Part shown: positions 17,550 through 25,562 of the stretch, one piece after another | Layout: every line of letters starts with the position of its first letter | Position numbering within the stretch: position 1 is the first letter of the stretch | DNA from: JBOFFC01 sp051648405 | GTDB taxonomy: Bacteria > Planctomycetota > Planctomycetia > Pirellulales > Lacipirellulaceae | Direction of reading: 5' to 3' | Length of the DNA stretch: 44,074 nucleotides | NCBI GenBank assembly: GCA_051648405.1 | Contig: JBOFFC010000026.1 | Location: forward strand, 1-44,074 | The notes under the pieces: model-generated | The model's input: only the letters and a program-made list of their open reading frames with translations | Database searches by the model: none | Told to the model about the DNA's origin: nothing | Translations under genes and position numbers: made by a program

Positions 17550-18449
17550 TCAGGCCCCGGTGGCGGAAGTGGCGGGCGCCGCGCGTCGGCCGGGCCGCTC
17601 TTCGCTGTCGCGCACGATCGACAAGAACAAGTCCTCGAGCGTCGTCGTCGGGTTGTTGAGCTCCAGCAGCTCGCCGTTGTGGCGGGCGATCACCTGGCGG
17701 ATCTCGTCCTGGCAGGCGTCGGACAGGTTGCGGGCCCGGACCTGGGTGACGTCGGCCACCTTGAGCAGCGTATCGACGCGGCCCAGCTCCTTGAGCTCCC
17801 CCTGGTGCAGGATCGCGATCCGGTCGCACACGTCCTGCACGTCGGCCAGCAGGTGGCTGCACATGACGATCGTTTTCCCCTGGTCGCGGAGCTGCAGGAT
17901 CATGTCCTTCATCTCCCGCGTGCCGATCGGGTCGAGGCCGCTCGTGGGCTCGTCGAGCAGGATCAGCTCGGGGTCGTTGATTAGCGCCTGGGCGAGGCCG
18001 ATCCGCCGCGTCATCCCCTTCGAGTACTCGCGAAGCTGCCGCTTGCGGGCCCGTTCGAGCTTCACCAGCTTGATCAGGTCGTTGACGCGCTGCTTACGGA
18101 CCTCGGGGGTGATGTCGAACAGCCGCCCGTAGAAGTCGAGCGTTTCCTCGGCGTTGAGGAACCGGTACAGGTACGACTCTTCGGGGAGGTACCCGATCCG
18201 CTCGTTCTTGCTGACGTCAGTAGCTTCCTTGCCCAGCACCAGCGCCTGGCCGTCGGTGGGGAACAGCAAGCCCAGCAGCAGCTTGATCGTGGTCGTCTTG
18301 CCCGACCCGTTGGGCCCCAGCAGGCCGAAGATCTCGCCGCGGTTCACCTCCAGGTCGAGCGCCTTGAGGGCCCGCACCTTCGTGCGCCCCCAGAAGTCGC
18401 GGTAGACCTTTGACAGGGCTCTTGTCTCGATGACCGCTTCGCCGGGCAT
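17550..18449 (-). CDS. ABC transporter ATP-binding protein (ABC-2 exporter type)
   Basis: A 299-residue nucleotide-binding subunit. It has Walker A GPNGSGKT (45-52), a Q-loop region near LPEESYLYRFLNAEET, signature YSKGMTRR (142-149), Walker B LILLDEPT (162-169), D-loop SGLDPIG and H-loop CSHLL. The C-terminal extension ends TLEDLFLSIV, usual for CcmA/NatA-type exporters. ATG 18449 is chosen over a longer in-frame ATG at 18554, because GAGG lies 7 nt upstream and the ABC fold begins immediately. It energises the permease encoded 57 nt downstream. A promoter candidate lies at 18525-18554. Confidence 0.92.
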   Translation of the reverse strand: MPGEAVIETRALSKVYRDFWGRTKVRALKALDLEVNRGEIFGLLGPNGSGKTTTIKLLLGLLFPTDGQALVLGKEATDVSKNERIGYLPEESYLYRFLNAEETLDFYGRLFDITPEVRKQRVNDLIKLVKLERARKRQLREYSKGMTRRIGLAQALINDPELILLDEPTSGLDPIGTREMKDMILQLRDQGKTIVMCSHLLADVQDVCDRIAILHQGELKELGRVDTLLKVADVTQVRARNLSDACQDEIRQVIARHNGELLELNNPTTTLEDLFLSIVRDSEERPGRRAAPATSATGA

Positions 18450-18524
18450 ATCGCCGCCTCGAACGCTTGGGTGTTCCGGTGCCGTCCCCCCGAGGCCATT
18501 GGCCCCCCGTTGGGTTAGCTCGAC

Positions 18525-18554
18525 AGTATACCCGCGGAAAATCGCCGCTCGCAA
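18525..18554 (-). promoter_or_regulatory. Candidate sigma70-type promoter of the ABC export operon
   Basis: On the - strand, TTGCGA (18554-18549), an 18-bp spacer and TATACT (18530-18525) lie in the 210-nt gap upstream of the ATPase gene. TATACT is one of the few AT-rich hexamers in this region. It would start transcription about 70 nt before ATG 18449 and drive the ATPase, permease and TPR-like genes. Confidence 0.45.
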
Positions 18555-18659
18555 GGATCGAACGCGGCCGATTAGCCGACGCCCTCGTGAGGCCGCTGGT
18601 ACCGAAGCACCACGGAGCGGCGCCGCGAGCGGGCCGGCTAACGGCGCTGGTCGTCGGGG

Positions 18660-19949
18660 TCACACGAATCGCAGCAGGGCGTAGCGTTTGCGGCCGCTGC
18701 GCAGGACCATTACCGACTCGCTCGCTAGGTCGGCCGCCGAGAGGGCCGCATCGACCCCCTCCACGCGGCGGTTGTTGACGTACGCGCCCCCCTGCTCGAC
18801 CGTGCGGCGGGCTTCCCCTTTGCTCTTGGCGAGCCCCGCGGCGACGAGCGCCTCGGCCACCGGCAGGCCGTCGCCGCCGAGCGCCGACCGCGGCAGCTCG
18901 GCGGTGGGGACGTCGGCGAACACCTGCCCCAGGGCCCGGTCGTCGAGCCCCGTCACCTCGGCGCCGAAGAAGATCTCCGTGGCGCGATGCGCCGCGGCAA
19001 GCCCCTCGGGTCCATGCACCAGACGCGTCAGCTCCTCGGCGACACGCACCTGGCTCGTGCGAGCAGCGGCGTTCGCTTCTCGCTCTCGGTCGAGCGCCTC
19101 GCACTCGTCGAGCGACAGCTCGGTTAGCTTCCGCAGGCTCGCCCCCACGTCGGCGTCATCGACGTTGAACCAGTACTGATAGAAGGCGTAGGGGCTCGTG
19201 CGCGCGGCGTCGAGCCAGACGGCGCCCGACTCGGTCTTGCCCATCTTCGTGCCGTCGCTCTTGGTCAGTAGCGGCCACGTCACTCCGTGGAGCGACGCGC
19301 CGTGCATCCGCCGCCCCAGGTCGATGCCGGCGGTGATGTTGCCCCACTGGTCGCTCCCCCCTCCTTGCAGCTCGCAGCCGTGCTCCCTGAACAGGTGAAC
19401 GAAGTCGTACGCCTGCAGCAGCATGTAGCTGAACTCGGTGTAGCTCATGCCGGCCGAAGCGGCGTCGTCGTCGCCACGCCCGAGGCGGCTCTTCACCGAA
19501 TCCTTCTGTAGCATCACGTTCACCGGGAAGTTCTTCCCCACGTCGCGCAGGAACTCGAGGTACGACCAGGGCCCCGTCCAATCGAAGTTGTTGAGCAATA
19601 GGGCCCCGCGCGGCCCGTCGAAGTCGAGGAATCGCCGCATTTGCGCGGCCAGCCCGGCGACGTTCTTCGCGAGCTGTTCCTTGTCGAGCAGGTTCCGCTC
19701 GGCGCTCTTGCCGCTGGGGTCGCCGATCATCCCCGTCGCCCCGCCGACGACGGCGATCGGCCTGTGGCCTGCCTTCTGAAATCGACGCAGAGTCAGCAGC
19801 CCCAGCAGGCTCCCCACGTGCAGCGAGTCGGCCGTGGGGTCGAACCCGACGTAGATCGTGCGCGGCTTCTCGGCGAGCCACTTCCCTAGCTCGGGGTCGG
19901 TCGCCTGGTGAACCAGGCCGCGGGCTTGTAGCTCGTCGAAGAAGTCCAT
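18660..19949 (-). CDS. tyrS: Tyrosine-tRNA ligase
   Basis: A 429-residue class I aminoacyl-tRNA synthetase that charges tRNA-Tyr. The HIGH-type motif is HVGS (44-47), in GFDPTADSLHVGSLLGLL. AVVGGATGMIGDPSGKS and QGGGSDQWGNITAGIDLGRR form the tyrosine/AMP site. The KMSKS-type loop is KMGKT (235-239). From about residue 365 there is an S4 RNA-binding domain (AGLAKSKGEARRTVEQGGAY, VNNRRVEG). An in-frame GTG directly precedes the ATG (19952), and GAGCGG lies just upstream, so ATG 19949 is preferred. It is last in the close run hemH - AKR - pcp - ispD - tyrS, 48 nt after ispD. Confidence 0.95.
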   Translation of the reverse strand: MDFFDELQARGLVHQATDPELGKWLAEKPRTIYVGFDPTADSLHVGSLLGLLTLRRFQKAGHRPIAVVGGATGMIGDPSGKSAERNLLDKEQLAKNVAGLAAQMRRFLDFDGPRGALLLNNFDWTGPWSYLEFLRDVGKNFPVNVMLQKDSVKSRLGRGDDDAASAGMSYTEFSYMLLQAYDFVHLFREHGCELQGGGSDQWGNITAGIDLGRRMHGASLHGVTWPLLTKSDGTKMGKTESGAVWLDAARTSPYAFYQYWFNVDDADVGASLRKLTELSLDECEALDREREANAAARTSQVRVAEELTRLVHGPEGLAAAHRATEIFFGAEVTGLDDRALGQVFADVPTAELPRSALGGDGLPVAEALVAAGLAKSKGEARRTVEQGGAYVNNRRVEGVDAALSAADLASESVMVLRSGRKRYALLRFV

Positions 19950-19997
19950 CACGCCGCTCTTGATTTGGTCGTTGTCGGTTAGAGAGCCGCTCGCGGC

Positions 19998-20729
19998 TTA
20001 GCGCCACACGTCGTCCCCCGCGAACGGGTTCGCGAACCCGTCGGGCTTGGGTCGCACCCGCGTCTTAAGGATCGCCTCGGCCAGCTTCAAGTCCGACTTG
20101 GTGGTGATCTTCAGGTTCGCCGGCGAGCCCTCGACGATCACAACTTTCTGGCCGAGCTCCTCGACCAATCCTGCGTCGTCGGTGGCGACCCCCCCCTGAG
20201 AATGAGCCTTCTCCAGCAGGTCGCGCCGGAAGCACTGGGGCGTTTGCGCCTCCCACAGGCCGTCGCGGGGGACCGTCTCGACGATCGCACCTGCGGATAC
20301 CCGTTTGAGCGTCGCGCGGACCGGCGCGGCGAGGATCGCGGCGCCGTGCTCGAGGGCCGCCGCGAAGACGCGGTCGATCTCGGCGTCGCTGACGCACGGG
20401 CGGGCCGCGTCGTGCACCGCGACCCACCCGACGTCGGAGGCGACCTTCGCCAGCCCCGCCCGGACCGAGTCGCTCCGCTCGGCGCCCCCGACCGCGAGCT
20501 CAACCCCCGAGAACGCCAGGTTCGCCCCGTACTTCCTTTGGAACTCCTCTAGGTCATCGGGGCCCACGACGACGATCGTCTGAGCCACGTCCGGGCGGCC
20601 GGTGAACCGCTCGCTGGCGTGCAGCCACACGGCCCGGTCCGCCAACGGGGCGAAGGGCTTCTTGTAGTACGAGTCGCCAAAGCGGGTGCTCTGCCCGGCG
20701 GCCAACAGCAGTACGGCGAACTTGCTCAC
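19998..20729 (-). CDS. ispD: 2-C-methyl-D-erythritol 4-phosphate cytidylyltransferase
   Basis: A 243-residue nucleotidyltransferase of the MEP isoprenoid pathway that joins CTP and methylerythritol phosphate to give CDP-ME. Motifs: LLLAAGQSTRFG (the CTP-binding glycine loop), YYKKPFAPLADRAVWLHA, WVAVHDAARPCVSDAEID, ETVPRDGLWEAQTPQCFRRD, TDDAGLVEELG, and GSPANLKITTKSDLKLAEAIL near the C-terminus. A longer reading frame runs up to 21140, but the GT-A fold begins at GTG 20729 (MSKFAVLLL); the upstream part overlaps pcp out of frame and is spurious. No good Shine-Dalgarno precedes the GTG, which suggests a leaderless-like or coupled start 43 nt after pcp. Confidence 0.92.
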   Translation of the reverse strand: MSKFAVLLLAAGQSTRFGDSYYKKPFAPLADRAVWLHASERFTGRPDVAQTIVVVGPDDLEEFQRKYGANLAFSGVELAVGGAERSDSVRAGLAKVASDVGWVAVHDAARPCVSDAEIDRVFAAALEHGAAILAAPVRATLKRVSAGAIVETVPRDGLWEAQTPQCFRRDLLEKAHSQGGVATDDAGLVEELGQKVVIVEGSPANLKITTKSDLKLAEAILKTRVRPKPDGFANPFAGDDVWR

Positions 20730-20772
20730 GACCGAAGAATGCGCGCAAGCAGGCCCCGCCGAGAAGGGGCCA

Positions 20773-21411
20773 CTACGCGAGCGCTTCGTCCACGGCCGGC
20801 GCCGAACGCCCCGCGGCGATCGCCTCGAGCACGATCCGGAGGGCGTGGGCCGACAGCTCGGCGGGCATCGACGGCAGGTCGCGGCCGCTCTCAGCAACCT
20901 GGGCGGGCTCGAGCGGCAGATGGACGAACGCCGCACGCTGCTCGCGGCCGAGCTGCTCCGGCAGAAAGTGCGACCAGTACAAGGCCGCGTTGCAAAGGTA
21001 GTCGCCGGCGTGCAGCGACACCTCGGCCGGGATCCCCTGCCCGCGAACCAGGGAGGCCCACTCGCCGAGCGGCAGGCTGCTGCGGTAGGCGGCGGGCCCG
21101 GTCGGTTCGAGCGTGCGGACCGACTCGGCGGCGCCGCCACGGTCGCGGGCCGCGTTGAGGGCGAACGCCTCGAAGCGGATCACGCCACTCGACGGCGCCT
21201 GCCCGAGGCCGAGCACGACGTCCCACGGCTGGGCAAGGTCGCTCGCCAGCTGTTCGCGGACCACGGCGTAATCGACCGGGTAGAGCCGCGTTGTCAGCTC
21301 GACCGACGTTGAGGGGCTGGCGACGAGCGCCCGCAGGGCGAGCCAACTGGCGTTCTCGCGCCACTCGCCGTACGGGCCGAACGCCGTCATCAACACACGG
21401 GGCGGGTTCAA
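20773..21411 (-). CDS. pcp: Pyroglutamyl-peptidase I (pyrrolidone-carboxylate peptidase)
   Basis: A 212-residue cysteine peptidase of family C15, which removes N-terminal pyroglutamate from peptides. The N-terminus MTAFGPYGEWRENASW matches the family's FG-P-F...N-S pattern. The triad is visible at normal spacing: Glu81 in RFEAFALN, Cys140 in HAGDYLCNAALYWSH and His164 in FVHLPLEP. Length agrees with the usual 200-215 residues and no residue of the triad is lost. The gene follows the aldo/keto reductase by 25 nt and precedes ispD by 43 nt, so it is probably cotranscribed, without an obvious metabolic link. Confidence 0.92.
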   Translation of the reverse strand: MNPPRVLMTAFGPYGEWRENASWLALRALVASPSTSVELTTRLYPVDYAVVREQLASDLAQPWDVVLGLGQAPSSGVIRFEAFALNAARDRGGAAESVRTLEPTGPAAYRSSLPLGEWASLVRGQGIPAEVSLHAGDYLCNAALYWSHFLPEQLGREQRAAFVHLPLEPAQVAESGRDLPSMPAELSAHALRIVLEAIAAGRSAPAVDEALA

Positions 21412-21436
21412 CGGCGGCGCTCGGCGGTTATGTGGT

Positions 21437-22444
21437 TTAGGTAAACAGCCGTTTCGCGGCGGCGACGCCGCGCGTCGCGATCGCCGCGTCGATCCGATCG
21501 CACTGCTCGGGGGTCAGGCGCCAACCCATGGCGGCGGCCGTTTCGGTGATCTGCTCGGGGCGTTTGGCGCCGCACAGCACCGTCGTGATCCCGGGCTGCG
21601 AGAGCGTCCAGTTCACGACGAGCTGCGCAACGGTCACCCCCGCCCAGGCCGCGATCAAGCGTAGCTCATCGACGAAGTCCTGGTTCTTCCGCCACTCGTC
21701 CCCCTGATACATGGGGTACCCGCGGCGGCTGTCCGTCTCGTCGAGCGCCCGGTCACGCTCCAGCCGCCCCGCGAGCAACCCCTTCATCAGCGGCCAGTAG
21801 GCGGCCACGGCGATCCCCCGCTCGCGGCACCAGGGGATCGTCCGGTGCTCGATGTCGCGCTGCAGCATGTTGTACGGAAGCTGCACGGCGGCGACGGGGC
21901 AGGCCGCAGCGAACTGCTCGAGCTCCTCGAGCGAGGCGTTCGACAGGCCGACGGAGCGCGTCTTCCCCTCCTCCCTCAGCTCGGCGAGCGTGGCGGCCGA
22001 CTCGGCAATCGGAACGCCCTTGTCGGGGGAGTGCAGGTAGAGCAGATCGACCGCATCGACCCCCAACCGCGCGAGCAGCGTCTCGCACTCGAGGCGCAGC
22101 GTCGCCGGGCGTGCGTCGCCGGCCATCGTCCGCTTCTGGCCCTCGACCGCCGGCTCGAAGTGGATCCCCACCTTCGACGCGACCGTCACGTCGCCCCAGC
22201 GGCCGCGGAGCCCCTCGGCGAGGATGCGGTCGCTCTCGCCGCCGGCGCCGTAGACATACGCCGTGTCGAAGTGCGTGACCCCGGCGTCGAGCGCCGCGTG
22301 GACCGTCGCCACCCCGTCGGCGTGGGTCGCCCCCGCCGTCGTGACGCCCGCCATCGGCCAGCAGCCGAGCGCCACGCTCGTGGCGCGGCGCCCCGTGCCG
22401 GGGAGCTCGCGGAGGTCGTCGGGGAGCAGCGACGGGTTAGGCAA
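21437..22444 (-). CDS. Aldo/keto reductase family oxidoreductase
   Basis: A 335-residue NADP-dependent reductase. The catalytic tetrad is complete: Asp60 and Tyr65 in THFDTAYVYGAGGESD, Lys91 in VASKVG and His138 in LLYLHSP. The C-terminal cofactor region TVLCGAKRPEQITETAAAMG matches the IP.G..-type phosphate-binding loop of the family. The substrate is unknown; YajO/IolS-like members reduce various aldehydes. The start is TTG 22444, the only plausible initiator before conserved sequence. Just upstream on the + strand an 11-bp unit GTGGAGGAACC is tandemly repeated (22456-22477), in the short gap to hemH. Confidence 0.88.
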   Translation of the reverse strand: MPNPSLLPDDLRELPGTGRRATSVALGCWPMAGVTTAGATHADGVATVHAALDAGVTHFDTAYVYGAGGESDRILAEGLRGRWGDVTVASKVGIHFEPAVEGQKRTMAGDARPATLRLECETLLARLGVDAVDLLYLHSPDKGVPIAESAATLAELREEGKTRSVGLSNASLEELEQFAAACPVAAVQLPYNMLQRDIEHRTIPWCRERGIAVAAYWPLMKGLLAGRLERDRALDETDSRRGYPMYQGDEWRKNQDFVDELRLIAAWAGVTVAQLVVNWTLSQPGITTVLCGAKRPEQITETAAAMGWRLTPEQCDRIDAAIATRGVAAAKRLFT

Positions 22445-22455
22445 CGTGGGTTACC

Positions 22456-22477
22456 GTGGAGGAACCGTGGAGGAACC
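22456..22477 (+). repeat. 11-bp tandem repeat in the hemH-AKR gap
   Basis: GTGGAGGAACC occurs twice head to tail (22456-22466 and 22467-22477), with an ACCGTGG / ACCGTT continuation on each side. It fills most of the 35-nt gap. It might change the spacing of translation signals of the TTG-start reductase gene. No function is known. Confidence 0.7.
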
Positions 22478-22479
22478 GT

Positions 22480-23565
22480 TCAGGTGGCGACGGGCCGACC
22501 GCCGCCACTAATTGCGGGATTAAGGGCCGCAGGGCGTTGCGGCGTGTAGAGGCAGCAGTTCTCGGGGCAGACGTCGTGACTTGGCCCGAGGGCGCCCAGC
22601 GCCGGCCGGTCGAGCGATTCGCCGCGATCGACTGCGACCCGCTCCTCGATCAGCTCGCGGACCATGCGCACGAAACGAGGGTGCGTGCCGACGGTCGCCG
22701 CCCGATGAAACTCGAAACCGAGCTCGGCGCACAGGTCGTGGGCCTCGGTGTCGAGGTCGTACATCACTTCCATGTGGTCCGACACGAACCCGATCGGCAG
22801 CAGCACGACGTCGCGCAGCGACCCCTCGGCGTGCCGCGTGCGGAGGTGGTCGCACACGTCGGGCTCGAGCCACGGCTGCTGGGGAGGCCCGCTGCGACTT
22901 TGGTAGACGAGCTCCCACCGCGTGTGACCGACCCCCTCGGCGACGAGGCGGCTCGCTTCGAGGAGCTGCTTCTCGTAGCGGCAGTTCTCGGCCATCGACA
23001 TCGGGATGCTGTGTGCCGTGAACAGCAGCAGCGCGTCGGCCCGGCGCTCGGCGGGGACGAGGTCAAGCTTCTGCCGCACGTGCTCGGCGTTCGGCTCGAT
23101 GAAGCCGGGGTGGTTGTACGGCATACGCAGCTTCTCGACGCGCGGCGCCCCGTCGCCGAACCGCTCCCGGGCCCCGGCGATGTTCTCGCGGTACTGGCGG
23201 CAACCGGAGTAGCAACTGAAGGCGCTCGTGAAGAACGCGAGCGCGCGCCGCTTGCCGTCGCCGGCCATCGCTTGCAGGGCGTCGTCGAAGAAGGGCGCCC
23301 AGTTGCGGTTGCCCCAGTAAATCGGCAGGTGCGGCCCGTGCGCGTCGAGCTCGCTCCGCAGCGCCGCGATCAGAAGCCGGTTCTGCGCGTTGATCGGGCT
23401 GACGCCGCCGAAGTGCTGGTAGTGCTCGGCGACCTCGAGCATCCGCTCGCGCGGGACGTTTTTGCCGCGCAGCACGTTCTCGAGGAACGGCATCACGTCG
23501 TCGGGCCCCTCGGGCCCGCCGAACGAGACGAGCAGCACCGCGTCGTAGGGAATCGCAGCCGACAT
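22480..23565 (-). CDS. hemH: Ferrochelatase family protein with C-terminal Cys motif
   Basis: A 361-residue chelatase inserting iron into (copro)porphyrin at the end of haem synthesis. Motifs: LLVSFGGPEGPDDV at the N-terminus, GVSPINAQN, FFTSAFSCYSGCRQYREN, LLLFTAHSIPM, and LLPIGFVSDHMEVMYDLD with the catalytic His and the following Glu. The C-terminus contains CPENCC (Cys333, 337, 338), similar in place to cysteines that bind a [2Fe-2S] cluster in actinobacterial ferrochelatases. GCRQYRE also recalls the actinobacterial coproporphyrin type. The start is ATG 23565 (MSAAIPYDAVLLVSF); an ATG 12 nt upstream also fits, and the longer frame to 23802 lacks conserved sequence. It is first in the hemH - AKR - pcp - ispD - tyrS run. 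Confidence 0.92.
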   Translation of the reverse strand: MSAAIPYDAVLLVSFGGPEGPDDVMPFLENVLRGKNVPRERMLEVAEHYQHFGGVSPINAQNRLLIAALRSELDAHGPHLPIYWGNRNWAPFFDDALQAMAGDGKRRALAFFTSAFSCYSGCRQYRENIAGARERFGDGAPRVEKLRMPYNHPGFIEPNAEHVRQKLDLVPAERRADALLLFTAHSIPMSMAENCRYEKQLLEASRLVAEGVGHTRWELVYQSRSGPPQQPWLEPDVCDHLRTRHAEGSLRDVVLLPIGFVSDHMEVMYDLDTEAHDLCAELGFEFHRAATVGTHPRFVRMVRELIEERVAVDRGESLDRPALGALGPSHDVCPENCCLYTPQRPAALNPAISGGGRPVAT

Positions 23566-23717
23566 CGCACCACGCATGGCAAGTGCGGGGCGAAGGGGCG
23601 GGCCGCCGCGACCCGCGTGGCGCCAAAGCCCGCTGGGCGCAGTGTAGCGCTCGCGGCGACGCTCGGCCATTCTCCACGCCCGACGGCGCCGCGGAGCGCG
23701 GTGAGCGGCGAGCAATA

Positions 23718-23906
23718 GTGACCCCAACGGGGTTCGAAGAATCGCGCCATTCCCGGGGAATACGCGGTTCCGGGGCTGGGTCGGACACGGGGTCGGATAC
23801 AAGCCGCGACGAGCTGGCCCTTCTCGTCGCCGCCTGGCCGCACCTGAGCCCCGAGGATCGGCGTGAGGTCCTGGCGATCATCCGGCGGGCTGCGCTCGGG
23901 GGGGGT
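23718..23906 (+). pseudogene. Possible remnant of an integrase-tail type small ORF
   Basis: Within the 440-nt gap between hemH and the glycosyltransferase gene, GTG 23718 opens a frame reading VTPTGFEESRHS and then DELALLVAAWPHLSPEDRRE and VLAIIRRAAL. Short sequences of the form TPTGFEP...L...WP.LP...R..I..I.RAA are, from memory, frequently found at or just after the ends of tyrosine recombinases in planctomycetes. After RRAALGGG the composition turns to unconvincing sequence, and the frame runs on into the antisense of the glycosyltransferase. No recombinase catalytic residues are seen. It is a remnant or a chance ORF; nothing else is recognisable in the gap. Confidence 0.3.
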
Positions 23907-24005
23907 GACCGCGTGACAGGTGACGGAACCCCGATTCGTAGGGATCGAACGCGGTTGTGTCACCCAAGTTCTGCGGACACGGGCACCGGTCCCGAGGCAA
24001 GGCGC

Positions 24006-25226
24006 CTACAAGGCGGCAGACGCCATGCTCTCGATCCGATCGACCAGCGATGCCATCGCCCGCGCCGAGTCGTAGCCCGCGAAGTGGCGGGCGTACTCTT
24101 GGGCGTTCTGGCCAAGGTCGCCCCCCTCTAGCAACCGCTCCAGGGCGGCCCCCGTCGCGTTCAGGTCCTCGCGCGAGGCGATCAACCCCACTCCCAACTC
24201 GACCAGCCGATCGCCGGTTAAGCGTTGCTCGATCTGCATCGGCAGAACGAGCATCGGCACTCCCGCTCTGAGGCACTCGCACACGGTCCCTAGCCCGCCG
24301 TTGATCAGCGCAGCGTCACAGCTCTGTAGCAGCGGCTCGAGATCGACCGGCGTGTTCGACACGCGGACGCTCGACCCAGCGAACCGTCCGATCGTTTCGG
24401 CTTGCAGCTTCGGGGCGCAACAGACCGTCGAGACCCCCTTGTAGGCCAGCCCTTGCAGCACCGGCAGCACGTGCGGGTGGTCGTGCAAGTAGACGAACAG
24501 CTTTCGGACCTCAAGCATTACCGCGCCCGTGCTCGGCCAGTCGACTTCTACGCCGCGGAATGCGTCGAACACCGGGCAGTAGAAGGGGTCATCGCCGGAC
24601 GCGTGACGCAACGCGCCGTAGGGGTCGAGCACCGAAGGGACGAGGAACAGCCGTCGGCTCGCCTCCGAGTACAACGACGCCACGGACCCGAGCGACATAG
24701 CCCCGCGGTCGAGGAGCACACGGTTCATTGCGTCGAGCACGGCCTCTTCGGCATCGCGACTCGACGGGGGCGCCGGCTGCTCGCAGCGGAAACCCGGCAA
24801 CGGCGACACCGGGGGAGGGCAGAGGAACCCGCTCCCGATCACCGCCGCGGGGAGGCCGCGGACGCGGCTAGCCAGAAGCGCCGTCGGGCTGTGGTCCGCG
24901 ACCACCGTGTCGGGGGCGACCCCTTCGATGAGACGCAGCCAGCCGGCCAACGCGCCGCCGAGCCGGTCCGGATCGGCGTAGCCGCAATCGTGGAGGACGT
25001 CGGCGAAGGTTGCCGCACGCGGTATCGGGATCTCCGCCATGGGCAAGTCGGGCGCCATGACGACTTCCGCCCCCGTTCCCGCGAGCGCCTGCCGGCACAA
25101 CTCGACGTTGCGCGTTGCGAACACGACCCGGCGACCACGCCGGACAAGGCCTTCGCAGACAGGCCGCAACGGCGCGACGTGCCCCAGCCCCGACCCCAGC
25201 TCCCAAGCGATCAGTGTGGTTGGCAT
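24006..25226 (-). CDS. GT-B fold glycosyltransferase (UGT/MGT-like)
   Basis: A 406-residue protein starting at ATG 25226 (PTTLIAWELGSGLGHVAPLR). The N-terminal half begins with the GxGHxxP acceptor-site pattern of family 1 and 28 transferases. The C-terminal half has VRVSNTPVDLEPLLQSCDAA, LINGGLGTVCECLRAGVPML and VLPMQIEQ, the donor nucleotide-sugar loop (usually H-GG-GT; here N-GG-LGT replaces the common His). No signal peptide or membrane helix is seen, so it acts in the cytoplasm or peripherally. Donor and acceptor are not deducible. It lies 127 nt after the displaced Rhs fragment on the same strand, outside the toxin-immunity unit; an alternative start is 25253. Confidence 0.82.
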   Translation of the reverse strand: MPTTLIAWELGSGLGHVAPLRPVCEGLVRRGRRVVFATRNVELCRQALAGTGAEVVMAPDLPMAEIPIPRAATFADVLHDCGYADPDRLGGALAGWLRLIEGVAPDTVVADHSPTALLASRVRGLPAAVIGSGFLCPPPVSPLPGFRCEQPAPPSSRDAEEAVLDAMNRVLLDRGAMSLGSVASLYSEASRRLFLVPSVLDPYGALRHASGDDPFYCPVFDAFRGVEVDWPSTGAVMLEVRKLFVYLHDHPHVLPVLQGLAYKGVSTVCCAPKLQAETIGRFAGSSVRVSNTPVDLEPLLQSCDAALINGGLGTVCECLRAGVPMLVLPMQIEQRLTGDRLVELGVGLIASREDLNATGAALERLLEGGDLGQNAQEYARHFAGYDSARAMASLVDRIESMASAAL

Positions 25227-25352
25227 GGGGTGCAATAGGCCAGGGGCATGCACTACCGGCGGTACCGAACGGGACCTTCGTCGTACGCGCAGCCTACCGT
25301 GACGGCAAGGCTCCCCGTGAGCTCGCCGGGTTGCTCGTGGCGGTCATGTTTT

Positions 25353-25562
25353 GGAACTCGACGCGCGACGAACCGCTCGCGTCCGACGCGTCCTCCAGCA
25401 GGCCCCGGTGGTCCCGCACGTACGTCCGCTCGGCGCCCGACCCCGGCAACCCCCCCCCCAGCCGGCCTTCCGCGTCGTAAGAACGCCCCCCGCCACCGAT
25501 CGAGAGCAGCCGGTTCTGCGCGCCGTACACCGGCGTGCCCGGCAGCGCCTCCGCGTTCCCCG
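25353..25562 (-). pseudogene. Displaced Rhs core fragment after the immunity gene
   Basis: About 70 codons (GNAEALPGTPVYGAQNRLLS, GGGRSYDAEGRL, DHRGLLEDASDASGSSRVEF) closely match the intact Rhs gene at 27753-27970 (GNAQALPGSPVYKEQNRLLS, GGGRSYDAEGGL, DHRGLLREASQVSGAALVEF). At DNA level 25466-25519 and 27873-27926 differ at a single position in 54. Similarity begins directly after the immunity gene's stop codon. It ends abruptly after VEF, where the fragment continues with unrelated residues to a stop near 25294. There is no start or ribosome site of its own. This is the expected trace of a former Rhs 3' end displaced by a newly acquired tip-immunity cassette. Confidence 0.85.

Noticed and set aside
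20730..21140. Upstream extension of the ispD reading frame
   Set aside because: It overlaps pcp out of frame, is Arg/Pro/Ser-rich, and the conserved nucleotidyltransferase fold starts at GTG 20729.
23715..23760. tRNA-like GGGGTTCGAA (T-loop resemblance)
   Set aside because: No matching acceptor, D or anticodon arms could be folded around it.
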